64,000 bases of DNA from Leishmania martiniquensis (taxonomy: Eukaryota; Euglenozoa; Kinetoplastea; Trypanosomatida; Trypanosomatidae), in the NCBI RefSeq assembly GCF_017916325.1, contig NC_090171.1, positions 450,501-514,500 on the forward strand, given 5' to 3'. The notes under the pieces were generated by a model that had not been told where the DNA came from, did no database searches, and saw nothing but the letters and a program-made list of their open reading frames with translations. This document shows positions 29,872 through 39,797 of this stretch, piece by piece; position 1 is the stretch's first letter, and every line of letters begins with the position of its first letter. The translations under genes were made by a program, and so were the position numbers.

Positions 29872-31636
29872 GTTGGATGTGCACGTCTCTTCGCATGTGT
29901 TGCGGAGTGCGGGAGGCGGTTTGTAACCGCTGCGGCGCCGACCGTTGGAGTGAGTGCACATGTGTGTGTGTGTGTGTGTGTGCACAGACATTTCTGTACG
30001 TGAAGCAGTGCCGTGCGCGATTGCCTCATGCCGTGAAACTTGGAAGTGGGCAGCGAACGAGGGTGAAAAAAAAGCGGATCGTGAGTGAGGACATCGACAT
30101 GAAAGAGGTCGTCACAGGACTGAGGAGAAGGTACGTTCGCATGCGGGACCATTAGACTCCAGGGAAACTCGAACGTTCTCCCTTACCCCTTTTTTGTGTA
30201 AGAAGGCGCTCAGTGGGCACAGCATAACTGCTCGTGTGGCACGGAAGAGCCCTTTCGCCCCTCCCCACAAAAAAAAGGCTTACCGTTGAGACGACTTCGC
30301 CCCCTTTGCGCACCCGCTCCTCCTTTTTGCCATCCCTTCGGTTAGCAATCTGCGTCATGCCGTGGGCACATCTTTTTCCTGCTCTGCTGTATCAGATACG
30401 CAGAAGTCGGTGAGCGGGATCCCCTCGGCACGTCCGCCTCTCTCTCCCTCCTTTGTTGTTGTTGCCATTTTTTTCCTGGAGCGGTGTTACAGTGATGCTG
30501 TTTTTCCTGTGGTGGAGGCGGGGGCTGATGCAGTTACGCTGACACGCATACACATACACACACACATGCACGCGAACGCAACGCGGTGGCTCTGATTTCG
30601 ACACCTGCGCTATCGAATTCTGTGCTGCGGTTTATTTTTCCCATCATGATCTCTCTTTCTCGTGCTTCATCACGATTTTGTGGAACTTTTTTCCCGTTCT
30701 TCACTGCATTTTCCGTCTTGACAGTTTTTGAAAGCGGCTTCTCTTCCACGTCCCTCCGTAAGGCCTTCCAGCCCCTGCTTGCTAGGCGGCAAGCACACCA
30801 ACAAATGACTTCGCGTTGTGAGCTCTCGGTAGACAGACCTGTCCACGTACGGGGCTGCGCACACATAACCGCTGCCACTACCAATACGTGCTGAAACACT
30901 CGAGACGACACAGAAACGTGACCGGTGCTAGCTTTGCGATCACTGCAGCTGTCTCCGTGTGTGTGTCTGTCTGTGTGTGTGTGTGTGTGTTTTCGAACAA
31001 ACAGAAGTTCAAGTATGTCTTGTCTACCAGAGCCCCCGGCGCTTCGACTTCCGTCGTTGCGGGTGAGAGTGAGTTGTGCGGTCGTGGCCAGACGTCTGCT
31101 GGACGGATAAGCGCGATCCGTAGAACGCAGCGGAGACGCTGTGCCATCCGCTCCCTCCATGTGGAGGGGTGCTGTGTAGCGCATGCGACCGGCAGGAGCG
31201 CTGGCAGCTTACTTCAGGCTCGCTCTCCTCCTCCTTCTACCCATCTGGGCGACTGTGAGTGCGTCCGCGGGCTCATCTTGAAAGCAGATCGGAGCTGTGC
31301 GCTGCGGCACAAACGAATGAGAAGGTGAGATAGAGTGTGCTCACTGGCGTGTTTTCGAATCCGCATCTGTCCCTGTTTTCTGATCTCTCTCTCTCCCTCT
31401 TGACGCCGGACCACATGCGCAGCTTACCATGTCGCTACTCGTGTAGCTGAATTTCAAGCATCCTTTCTTGAAACACTTCATAGGCGCTAACCATACGCAA
31501 GCGTGTATTGTGAAGCAGAGCTGCCGGTTCCACTGCTTGGAGACTGCTCAAGTAGTGCGTAGGCGCATGTCCCGTTGCAAACACACACACACACACACAT
31601 ACAGACACAGACACACAGACATGGATATCTAAGCAG
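29872..31636. other. 1.8-kb spacer with three dinucleotide repeats
   Basis: No gene is seen. It contains (TG)11 at 29961-29982, a TG repeat at 30972-30990 and a CA repeat at about 31580-31599. T-rich tracts lie near 30190 and 30640-30720. Confidence 0.6.
29961..29982. repeat. (TG)11 microsatellite
   Basis: Eleven uninterrupted TG units are flanked by GCACA and CACAG in the 3' flank of the 29116 gene. Confidence 0.85.
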
Positions 31637-33361
31637 ATGGAAGCACCCACAGACTGCTTCACTCCAACGCCGCTAGAAACGGGCCCAGCGACGTGTCAAT
31701 CACACCAGATTACTGGCAATGACCGTGTAGATGGCACACGCGACTGCCCTTTGCAGATGGGTAGTTGTACTGTAGGCACCGGGGATCTCAGCTCAGCTCT
31801 GGAGTCTCTCACGCCGCTGCTAGCTCCTAAGGAGTCTCGCTGGAAGCAGAGCAATACCTTTCCTGCAATTAACCCTCTTATGGACAAAGGAGAATCGGTC
31901 TCGATGTCATGGGGCGCAGAGCACGACGATGACACAGCTAAGCTCCGGCAGGCGGAGTCGGTCAACGGCGAGCAGAGACCCTTTCATGCCTGGAGCATGA
32001 CCGCCAAGATGGACAGCGGTGTGGGTGACGGCGAAAGTGTCACATTACCCTTTGAGGCAACCGGAGAAGAGGAGAGATCGACGCCTGGAGCAACTAAATC
32101 AAAGGTGACCACCGCTTCGACGAAATGCGATACATCGCTTGTGGCGACTCTGTCGCGCGACTTTTCTGGCAGATGGCAACCTCAAGGGTTTCTGGGCGGA
32201 ATACTTGAAAAATTCGATGCGAAATCGCCAAAGGGCGGCACCAGCTCCATGTTCGCCATGGTGCTGAACGAGGACGCTCCGGATGACCTGCCACGTGCCC
32301 CCTCGCCGTACCCGGAACCACACAGTCACGCATCTACGCCTTTGGTAAATGCGATTCAGCTGAACCGGCATTGCATGACGATGACGCCATTCATGTCTGT
32401 CTCGTCCATCTTTGCCGCCTCCGTGCGAAGCACGTCGCTCTCCCGCACCTCTGCCCCGCATCTGATGAGCAGTCCGCAGCAGTGCTGCGCAACTCCGACT
32501 TGCAGCGCGACCCAGGAAGTCCCTTTGCTCGGCGCGGCCGTGGGCTCGGAGCCGCGGCCAATCTGCGCGTCGCCCTTGTTGACTGGGTCGGCGCTGGCGC
32601 AAGGAGCGTTGAAGAAAGAAAGACTGGCGGAGGTGACTTTTGTGTGTGTCGCGCCGCAGGAGAGCGACTCGTCGGGAATAGTCCCCTTCCTGGACTCGTC
32701 CATCATCTCGGCCGCCAACAGCACCGTCACGGCGCATCAGGCCTCACCGCGTAATCCCTGTGCGCCTACCCTGCCCTGTACCCCAGTGGCGAGCAGTGCC
32801 TCTACTCTTCCAGTGGGAAGGTGTGTCCTGGAAGAGGAGCAAGAGCGTGACACCATCGCCAGAGACGAAGCATCGTGCCTTGGGTCGATTCTCGCGCGAG
32901 AAGTTTCGGCCTACCTCTCTCGCAGTAGGCAGGAGCGCAAGGCGGCTCGACAACACAGGGAATACATAGGTGCCACTGCGAAACGGAACCATCTGCAGAA
33001 TGCAGCGAGACAGTTCCACGAAATGATGCAGGCACGCATGAGAGTGCTGGAGACGGAGCACGAGAAGGCCCTGAATACATACGGACCGGCAAAGCCAGTG
33101 CCACTGCTGAGCGTAAATGAGCGGTCACCACAGACGAAGTCACTAGAGGAGCAAGCTGAGAGGAGCGATATGGTGCTGCCCGCCAGCGCCCCGCCATGGC
33201 AGGTGGCTTATGACCCTTGCTCTGCGGCACCGTTGGACGCACAAAGTAGCGTCGACTATCCCGTCTTGGCGGAAATACAGCGGCAACTTCGCCTAGGCAG
33301 TCGTGCGTTTCAAAAAGTGGACCCATGGATCGCCGAGGCCCCTTTTAGAGAGCTCCGCTAA
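31637..33361 (+). CDS. Large low-complexity protein with basic helical C-terminus, unrecognised
   Basis: The 574-residue product has no family I recognise. Most of it is rich in Ser, Thr, Pro and Ala with scattered Cys and is probably disordered. One ordered-looking part stands out near the end, about residues 415-485. It is a strongly charged helix with Arg, Lys, His and Gln (SRQERKAARQHREYIG, then RNHLQNAARQFHEMMQ), suited to coiled-coil or nucleic-acid contact. The final 30 residues (VLAEIQRQLRLGSRAFQKVD) look like a second helix. There are no membrane spans. The ATG at 31637 follows a CA repeat; no clean acceptor is visible just before it. Codon use supports a genuine gene. Confidence 0.68.
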   Translation: MEAPTDCFTPTPLETGPATCQSHQITGNDRVDGTRDCPLQMGSCTVGTGDLSSALESLTPLLAPKESRWKQSNTFPAINPLMDKGESVSMSWGAEHDDDTAKLRQAESVNGEQRPFHAWSMTAKMDSGVGDGESVTLPFEATGEEERSTPGATKSKVTTASTKCDTSLVATLSRDFSGRWQPQGFLGGILEKFDAKSPKGGTSSMFAMVLNEDAPDDLPRAPSPYPEPHSHASTPLVNAIQLNRHCMTMTPFMSVSSIFAASVRSTSLSRTSAPHLMSSPQQCCATPTCSATQEVPLLGAAVGSEPRPICASPLLTGSALAQGALKKERLAEVTFVCVAPQESDSSGIVPFLDSSIISAANSTVTAHQASPRNPCAPTLPCTPVASSASTLPVGRCVLEEEQERDTIARDEASCLGSILAREVSAYLSRSRQERKAARQHREYIGATAKRNHLQNAARQFHEMMQARMRVLETEHEKALNTYGPAKPVPLLSVNERSPQTKSLEEQAERSDMVLPASAPPWQVAYDPCSAAPLDAQSSVDYPVLAEIQRQLRLGSRAFQKVDPWIAEAPFRELR

Positions 33362-33599
33362 GATGTCCCTTTGAGTCGCCTTTCTTTCTTTTTTCCCTTT
33401 CACGTTTCCCCTCTCCGTCAGGCAGAGCCGTGGCGCCTGCACCATTCGAGAACTCTACAGAAATGCGGGTGGCTCGTCCAGTACGTTGTGAGCCTTTTCT
33501 GCGCTCGTCTGTGGTCGTCGGAGTCCCATCTACTTCAAGGCCCTCATGGCGTGTGTGTGTATGTGTGTGCCAGGGCGGGCCGGCGGGCGGGGGTGGGGG

Positions 33600-34192
33600 G
33601 AAATATGTCAGCGCCTGACATCTCTCGGGGCCTGATGCCCCGAGTTCGCGTAGGGAAACGTCCACCAGCCACCACCCCTGTTCCTAATGGCTGACACGCC
33701 GCTTTTGGATAAGGGCACGAGATCCAGTACCGCCGATGTCCGATGGGCGCCAGAGGGATGCGCGGCTACACATGTCGGCGGTCAGACAGCGTGCATGACG
33801 GTGGATCGGTGTCACATGGGGCACTCAGCGAACTTTTCTCACCCCTATGGTGGGCCAAGTCTCCGTGTCACCGGAGTAAATCTGACGCGGGCCTCATCCT
33901 CCTAACTGCTGGAGTGAGGAGTCTGAGTGACCCCGGAGAGGCACATGGCGCAGCTCCCTGGAATCATGGAAACGGCGGTGGGGTGACCTGCGCAGCGGGC
34001 GGCGCAGTGAGTTGGACACAGGTGGCGTTCTCAGCTGACCGTGTCAGCGCACTGATCTCAGGCGTGCCTCTGCCAATGCTGTGCGGACCCGCTTATGCTA
34101 ACTTGTGTATGAAGTTGGAGACAGAATGGAGGCCAACACGTGAGCCGCGCATGGCCGCAAGTGATCGTGTTTGGGAAAAGAAAAGCGGCGCT
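33600..34192 (+). repeat. GC-rich block with A-rich end, possible short retroposon
   Basis: The block differs in composition from the flanking pyrimidine-rich spacer and ends GAAAAGAAAAGCGGCGCT. It shares its last 18 bases, with one mismatch, with the block ending at 18632. A SIDER-type element is possible; I could not align the bodies by eye. Confidence 0.3.
33624..33644. other. Perfect 8-bp-stem hairpin
   Basis: CTCGGGGC (33624-33631) pairs with GCCCCGAG (33637-33644) around a 5-nt loop. It resembles a terminator-like stem but has no T-run, and it lies in the 3' flank of the 31637 gene. Confidence 0.55.
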
Positions 34193-35198
34193 CTTTTTGT
34201 CCGCCCTTTACGGTTCTTTCGTGCGATGCTGTGTCTGTGCTCCGGCCCCTCCCCCCGCCTTTTGATAATCGTTTGCCCGCTTATTTGTGTGTTTTTTTCC
34301 TGTTTTGGATTCGGTCTTTCCTGTCTTCCGTTTCCCATGTATGTCTTGATGCATCCGTTGCAGCGTGCCTATGCTGGGTGCACTCCCCATCACCCGAGCT
34401 TCCTTCGTTCCCTGCCCCCCTTTTCCCCTCCTCTTTGTGTTTTGTGCCTGCGGCTGCCCGAGAACACGTCGATCAAGTCGGATGGCTCGCTTAACCGGGT
34501 GTAGGGAGTTGTGGTCCCGTGCCCAAGCATCGACACCGTCCTTCTCATCGGCTACATGCACGCGGTGAGGCGCAGTGGGGTAACATTCTGCTCCATCTGC
34601 AGTGCCCTCCTCTCTTCCTCTTTCTGCCTTGAGCGCTTGCCGTGTGGACGCTACGGTATGCCCGACTGCCTTGCCTGTTTCCCTTTCCACCCTGCTCCTT
34701 CATTCCATTCCATCCCACTCCACTCCCCGCCCCGCGGCCGCCTCCCTTCCCTGGAAGTCACACCTGCTGACGCCTTCCGGCTCATGTCCCCAGATGTGTG
34801 TAGAACAAAGCATCACTCTCTCTCCCCTCCCCGTCACCCACTGAGCCACAGCGTTGTGATTCGCTGCTCCTCCTCCTTCACCTTCTCGCACCCCTCACCC
34901 GTCTACCCTTTCCCGCACATACGCTTCTCTCACAATGGCAACGCTGACATCATCTTCACTCAAACGTGACCTGACCCACATCTGTGAAGAGGGAGGCGGC
35001 GACCAGCACCGCCTCACCTGCGCGCTTCCCTCTCGAGTACAGTAAAGTCGACTGGCGTTGTGAGACTCGTCTGCCCTACTCTGCTGCTGCGTCTCACTGC
35101 GGTGTCGCATCCTTTTTATGCTGACGGCACTGGCGCGTGCTCGTGGATGAACTAATGCGCAGGACACCGCTGTAAAAAAAAAAGAAACGACAGGCGCC

Positions 35199-36941
35199 AT
35201 GAAATCGTTCCCTTTGCAGCACAAAATGCTGCGGCGACTGAAACTACCGTACATTCAGGTCGGTACGTGCGAAGTCATGAACCTTGCCAGCTCCTTCAAC
35301 ATGGACTCCTTTATTGTTTTCAATCGCAAGAACAGAGGCTGGTACGGCTCCTCAGTCGCAGCCAAAGCCCGATCTGGGCCGGGTATTTCCGCCAATGATG
35401 CTGCGAAGAGGGCCATTTCGCACCACCAAGCGTCTTTTCTAGGCGAGATGGTGGCAGGTGGCTTGCTAGACAGCTACACAGGCCGAGAGGCATCTACGTT
35501 TGTGAGCAACTACCTCGCAAAGGCTTTCAGCATGCATACCGTTTTGCCGTCAGCGCTCCGCACTCTGCTGAGGGAAGATCCCTCTAACCCTCTCGTTGCG
35601 ATCATGATGGCCGCCCTAGCGAGGCGACGTAGTTTGCACACAGAATGGGAGAGCCTCGTGACGGAGTGGGATCTTCAGCAGTACGCCATTAGCGCCGACG
35701 CGGCTTTTTTTCGTGCGTGTAACGCTGGCCAGCGTCAACAAAGCTACCCATCGGTAGCGGAAACGAAGAGCACAGCGGATAACTGTCTTGCGCCGTTGCC
35801 GCCAGAGGAGAGCGGCTGTCGCGGCGTGTGGTTTTCGGCGACCGTCACCCCTACTTGGCTGGCGCAGCAGCAGTGGCATGCGCTGAAGGAGCGCAAAGAG
35901 GGTTTGGCTCCTTCTCCACAGAGAGTACTCACGGCTGCAGAAGCTGACGCGGAGTTTCAGGTGAGGCATCTGCTGGCAGAGACGCCTATTTGTCTTGATG
36001 TGGCTGTCGGCTGCTTGGGCAATTCACGCGCTTTTGGAGTTGCCCGAAACGCGCTCACGGACGGTATGCGAAGTCTCCTGGACTCATCGCGGGAGCGGAC
36101 GGTGCCGCTGAGTGTCGACCACAGCCCATTCCGAGCCTCAGAGTACCGCCGTGTCATTCAGGCAGGCGGTAAAGTGGACTCGGTCGCAGGCGACGTGATC
36201 GACGCCAACCCGTACTACAACGTCTCCCGGAGCTTCGGTCACTGGTCCATGAAGAACGACAGACGCCGCTCGCCCGTGGGGCAAAAGATGATTGCTCTGC
36301 CCACGGTGAAGACGTGGCGAATGCTCCCGGGGGATGCGCTCGTGTTGTGCAACCATGCCGTCTTCGAAACGAGACATCAAGATGACAGCAGCATGGATGA
36401 GCTCGCCAAAGTGGTGGGCCGAGGTCTCTCGTGTGAGTATCCGCCAGAGAAGATCGCCGCTTCTCTCTGTGACTTCGCCGTCCGCTTTGGTGCCGAGCAC
36501 TCACTGCAGGTGACGGTGGCCGTTGCGGTGTCGACGAACGACGGAGACCCTCCTCCTGCTGGCGCCGACGACTGTGGCGAGCCTACACCGGAGTATGCGG
36601 AGTGGGTGGAGCCAGGACCTCTGTACATTGGCGCATGCCAGCGGTTCCCCGAGCTGCGAGAAAGGCTGCAGCAAGACTGTGCCCGGTGTGATACGACATT
36701 GGCCTCTTTGATCCGCCGGCGTTGGGAGCGTGTGCGTGATCTACTTCCGACTCGTCACTCCCTGCCACTGCTCTCTTATTACGGTAAAGAGTGCGGTGTT
36801 TTGCAGCAGGTTATGGAGGAGGAGGCCGCCTTTTTCGAGCATGAAATGTTGCGTGACGTCACTGACGCGGACGACCCGAGCCTTGATCTCATTTTTGAAA
36901 AGCTGGCGAGGCGGCTGCAACCAAACGCGACAGCTATCTGA
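35199..36941 (+). CDS. PP2C-fold protein, probable pseudophosphatase
   Basis: The 580-residue protein follows the PP2C order but lacks its metal ligands. Where PP2C has DGHGG there is GEMVAGG (about residues 83-89). The GDSR motif reads GNSRAF with Asn275. The DHxP...E..R....GG.V region is kept (SVDHSPFRASEYRRVIQAGGKV). The RxxGD motif reads SRSFGHWSMK with His348, and the DGLWD motif reads CNHAVFE with Asn385-His386. The Asp residues that hold the two metals are thus replaced, so catalysis is unlikely while the fold may remain for binding or scaffolding. An extra C-terminal region of about 100 residues follows. The family call is by motif order; a divergent active enzyme cannot be excluded. 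The start is at 35199, or possibly the ATG at 35226. Confidence 0.72.
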   Translation: MKSFPLQHKMLRRLKLPYIQVGTCEVMNLASSFNMDSFIVFNRKNRGWYGSSVAAKARSGPGISANDAAKRAISHHQASFLGEMVAGGLLDSYTGREASTFVSNYLAKAFSMHTVLPSALRTLLREDPSNPLVAIMMAALARRRSLHTEWESLVTEWDLQQYAISADAAFFRACNAGQRQQSYPSVAETKSTADNCLAPLPPEESGCRGVWFSATVTPTWLAQQQWHALKERKEGLAPSPQRVLTAAEADAEFQVRHLLAETPICLDVAVGCLGNSRAFGVARNALTDGMRSLLDSSRERTVPLSVDHSPFRASEYRRVIQAGGKVDSVAGDVIDANPYYNVSRSFGHWSMKNDRRRSPVGQKMIALPTVKTWRMLPGDALVLCNHAVFETRHQDDSSMDELAKVVGRGLSCEYPPEKIAASLCDFAVRFGAEHSLQVTVAVAVSTNDGDPPPAGADDCGEPTPEYAEWVEPGPLYIGACQRFPELRERLQQDCARCDTTLASLIRRRWERVRDLLPTRHSLPLLSYYGKECGVLQQVMEEEAAFFEHEMLRDVTDADDPSLDLIFEKLARRLQPNATAI

Positions 36942-37457
36942 TGTACGTGCAGCTTCATGAGACAGGTGTGTGCTTTATCTGTTGCTGTCGTGTAACTGGT
37001 GCGTGAGTGACGCCAAGAGAAAGACTGTCGGCTTCGCCCAAGTTCCCGCGCATAGAGATGGGAAGATCGGTAGAGAGAGAGCCTTGCCCGCTTTTTTCAC
37101 GAGACCCCACCCACACTTCTGTACACATAAAACAAGAAAGCTCGCAGATTGGTGAACAGGCTGTTTCCTATTCGTGAGACAGACGCAGAGGGACGGATGT
37201 CACTGCGCAGCGGAGCCAATTCATCGGTAAGCGGACGCCCATCGGATCAAGATGGAGAATATGCCGACACATGATAGTGTATTTCCTTATGTTCTCAGCA
37301 CCTCCCCTTCCCTTCCCTTCCTCCCCCCTCCTCACGCACACACACCAGTCCCTCTTTGGGGCTCACTCCGCTTCTTGTGACCCGTGTGTGTGTGCCTTCG
37401 CCTGACGGTTCGAAAGCAGAATAGGCTCTCGCGCAGCACGCGGGTGAAAGACGGAGG
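36942..37457. other. 0.5-kb spacer
   Basis: No gene is seen. It is the shortest spacer in the window and has a pyrimidine tract at about 37296-37332 followed by CA-rich sequence. Confidence 0.6.
37301..37348 (+). promoter_or_regulatory. Trans-splice acceptor of the 37458 gene
   Basis: A CCCCTTCCCTTCCCTTCCTCC tract and a short CA stretch end with AG at 37347-37348, leaving about 109 nt of 5' UTR. Confidence 0.5.
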
Positions 37458-39797
37458 ATGCGCTGCTCCTCCTCCACACCTGCGGCCCCGCCTGCCGTAA
37501 CGAGAAGCTCCAATCTGTGGCACTACCGCGCGCTTCTACAAGTCTTGGCCTACGCTAGTGAACGGGAGCAGACAGCAGAGCAAGTGGTGCGCGACGCCTT
37601 GACGGGAGGCGTGGTGGTCCCCTTCACAGTCACGCTCAGCACGAGTCCACCAGATGTGGGGATGAAAACAAAAAGTCTACCTCAGGCCACACCTCCGGAT
37701 GTGGCAGGAAGGGCAGAGAGCCAGTCAAGTGGGGGAGTCAGCATCTCTACACTTTTGCTGCCGTCCTCCAAGTTCATTGGGACGACCGCGTCTCTTCTCG
37801 CCGACGGCTTCTTCTGCTTTGCCCCGCTTTCTTCCACCGTGGAAAACCCGCGACGCACCTCCTATCAACATCGTTCCGAGTGCCAACCTCGAGATCTTTT
37901 CACATTGCTTATACTTCTCTTTCCGGAGTGCTTCATCGCCGAAAAGGGGCCGCACACTGGACTGGCGATGCGCGATAGGGAGGGGTCGGCCTCGCAGACG
38001 CAGTCAAGCAACCGTGCCGAGAGCGACATGCAGCAGTCGTGCCCTGCTTCGAGGAGCAGCCCGCCCAGCGTCCACACGCCCTTCATCTTGCCGCACGGCC
38101 TGATCACCCCCTCGGCGCAGCGCATACACGCGAGTGTGAGCGAGGGACAGGGCAGCGTGGCGGGCGCAGAACCGCTGCTGCACAGCGTGAACAACGCGGC
38201 GGTGGGCGGTTTTCCTGCAGCGCCTTTCGCGATTTCGCCACCTCAGCAATCTCCCGCAAATCTTCTTCAAGTCGACGCGGGCGGCAGCGACGGCGAGTGT
38301 TTAGGAGGCGACAACACAACCAGCTCCGCGGCGACAAACGTGAAGGGGTTTCCGGTTGTCAACACGGTGCTTCTCTCACTCGACGTGCTGGACGTGCTCT
38401 TGGAGTCGAGGCGGTCTTTGGCCATCGTGTTGCTCTCTCTGATGAACGATGCACTGCGCGAAGTGCAGTACCGGCAGCTCGAACAGTCTCAGACAGCAAA
38501 GCCAGCCACGGGCAAGACGCCGGCCGCAAGGCACCCATCTTGTGAGGGTGGGGTGTTGCAGTTCTCTGCAGAGGTACTTCTGACAGCAAAGCTGCTTCTC
38601 ATGTCCGTGATTTCGGCTTCTGCGGTTTGGCGACATCGCGTTTCCGTGGCGGTGGAAATCACCAATGCAGCGCTGCAAGAGGCTTCTCTGCCTCCATCGC
38701 CTCCTCCACCCCCGTCTCACGTGCTGAGTGAGCTGCTGGGTGAGGAGACGGAGGAGGCAACGGCTTTTTTAACCGCGCCGGTAGAGCAGTGGATCTGGGG
38801 CAGGGAGAAAGGCACCCTTGGCCAGTGGTATGACCGACTTCTCGATCGGCTTCTGATGGCTACCGACCGTGCCGGTGTCCAACTCGACGCGTACTTGAGA
38901 GCTGCCAAATGGAAAGCAGTGAGCAGCGGATGCAGTGTCTCGTCATTTCCAACTCTTCTTCTGCACCGGCCATCGGACGGGCAGCCGGCGGTGGAGATGA
39001 GTCTCGCTTCCATACCTCCATTCAGCGGTGTTGTGCGGCTACCCTCGCTACCTATTCAGCAGGGCGAGGTGCACATGCTACTGTGCCCCACTGTGTTGGA
39101 TGACAAGGCTGGTGTGGTGCAGGCTCGTGGGCACGAGCTCCTGCTAGATTCGACATCGTCGCCGACAGCGGATTTTTTTCAAGCATGCGCGTCAACCGTG
39201 TGCACAGAGGCGCAGCTGCAACCGTGCGGTGATGCGGTGCCGTGGCTTTTCCGTCACCGACTAGCAGACCTTTCGTCTACTGAGCAGGGCATCATCGCTG
39301 CTGCCTTGTGCGACCCCTCGACGCTTTCTGCGGTGCTAGAGAAGAATGCTGCTATGCTAGCGCGACTCACGCTGTGGTGCCGAGACCGTTGGCCACCGCC
39401 ATCCGATGCAGCAAGTGTGCTGGGAAGCGCACCGAGACGGCCGAACGACCGTATGGTCAATAGCGGCAGAAAGTCGCTGCATTCTATTGGAGATGAGGTC
39501 GAACAGCAAATTCTCTTTCAGCGCCCATTCAACGCCGCAGTGGGGCGGTATGTGCGCGAGCTGGTCACACTGAAAGGACTGAGCAAAGATGTGCTCGAGG
39601 CATGGATGCGGCACATATGCAAAGGTGTCGTGGCGACAGAAGGTTCCACCGTCGACGGTAGTGTTTCCTCTTCGCATCGTTCCATGTTCCTTGCGTTGGT
39701 GAAGTTTGCCGTGCTGCATAATCGGTGGCGACTTCATCCAGAGGTGGAGGCGCTGCAGAAAGAGTATGTGTCATGTAGCCGGATAGTTGGCGGATGA
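37458..39797 (+). CDS. Large conserved-type protein, unrecognised
   Basis: At 779 residues this is the second longest product here, and I do not recognise it. The N-terminal 60 residues look helical (LWHYRALLQVLAYASEREQ). A hydrophobic LFTLLILLFPECFIAEKG lies near residue 146. Residues about 170-285 are low-complexity (Ser/Pro/Gln/Gly). From about residue 295 on it is helix-rich (VLLSLDVLDVLLESRRSLAI ... LLTAKLLLMSVISASAVW), broken by a Pro run near 411. The last 150 residues are again helical. No catalytic motif or clear membrane span is seen. The shape suggests a helical scaffold protein, but this is only composition. Start and codon use are convincing. Confidence 0.72.
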   Translation: MRCSSSTPAAPPAVTRSSNLWHYRALLQVLAYASEREQTAEQVVRDALTGGVVVPFTVTLSTSPPDVGMKTKSLPQATPPDVAGRAESQSSGGVSISTLLLPSSKFIGTTASLLADGFFCFAPLSSTVENPRRTSYQHRSECQPRDLFTLLILLFPECFIAEKGPHTGLAMRDREGSASQTQSSNRAESDMQQSCPASRSSPPSVHTPFILPHGLITPSAQRIHASVSEGQGSVAGAEPLLHSVNNAAVGGFPAAPFAISPPQQSPANLLQVDAGGSDGECLGGDNTTSSAATNVKGFPVVNTVLLSLDVLDVLLESRRSLAIVLLSLMNDALREVQYRQLEQSQTAKPATGKTPAARHPSCEGGVLQFSAEVLLTAKLLLMSVISASAVWRHRVSVAVEITNAALQEASLPPSPPPPPSHVLSELLGEETEEATAFLTAPVEQWIWGREKGTLGQWYDRLLDRLLMATDRAGVQLDAYLRAAKWKAVSSGCSVSSFPTLLLHRPSDGQPAVEMSLASIPPFSGVVRLPSLPIQQGEVHMLLCPTVLDDKAGVVQARGHELLLDSTSSPTADFFQACASTVCTEAQLQPCGDAVPWLFRHRLADLSSTEQGIIAAALCDPSTLSAVLEKNAAMLARLTLWCRDRWPPPSDAASVLGSAPRRPNDRMVNSGRKSLHSIGDEVEQQILFQRPFNAAVGRYVRELVTLKGLSKDVLEAWMRHICKGVVATEGSTVDGSVSSSHRSMFLALVKFAVLHNRWRLHPEVEALQKEYVSCSRIVGG

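Larger units (their letters stand above)
33362..35198. other. 1.8-kb spacer with a GC-rich block
   Basis: No supported gene is seen. A balanced, GC-rich block lies at about 33600-34192 and contains a perfect hairpin near its start. The rest is C/T tracts (34385-34450, 34600-34740 and 34820-34930), with an A run at 35173-35182 just before the next gene. Confidence 0.6.

Noticed and set aside
30534..31184. A 216-codon - strand frame
   Set aside because: It contains translated CA/TG repeats (HTHTHTDRHTH-type) and lies in a spacer.
33743..34504. A 253-codon + strand frame in the spacer
   Set aside because: Composition changes midway from the GC-rich block to pyrimidine-tract translation. There is no domain or fitting acceptor.
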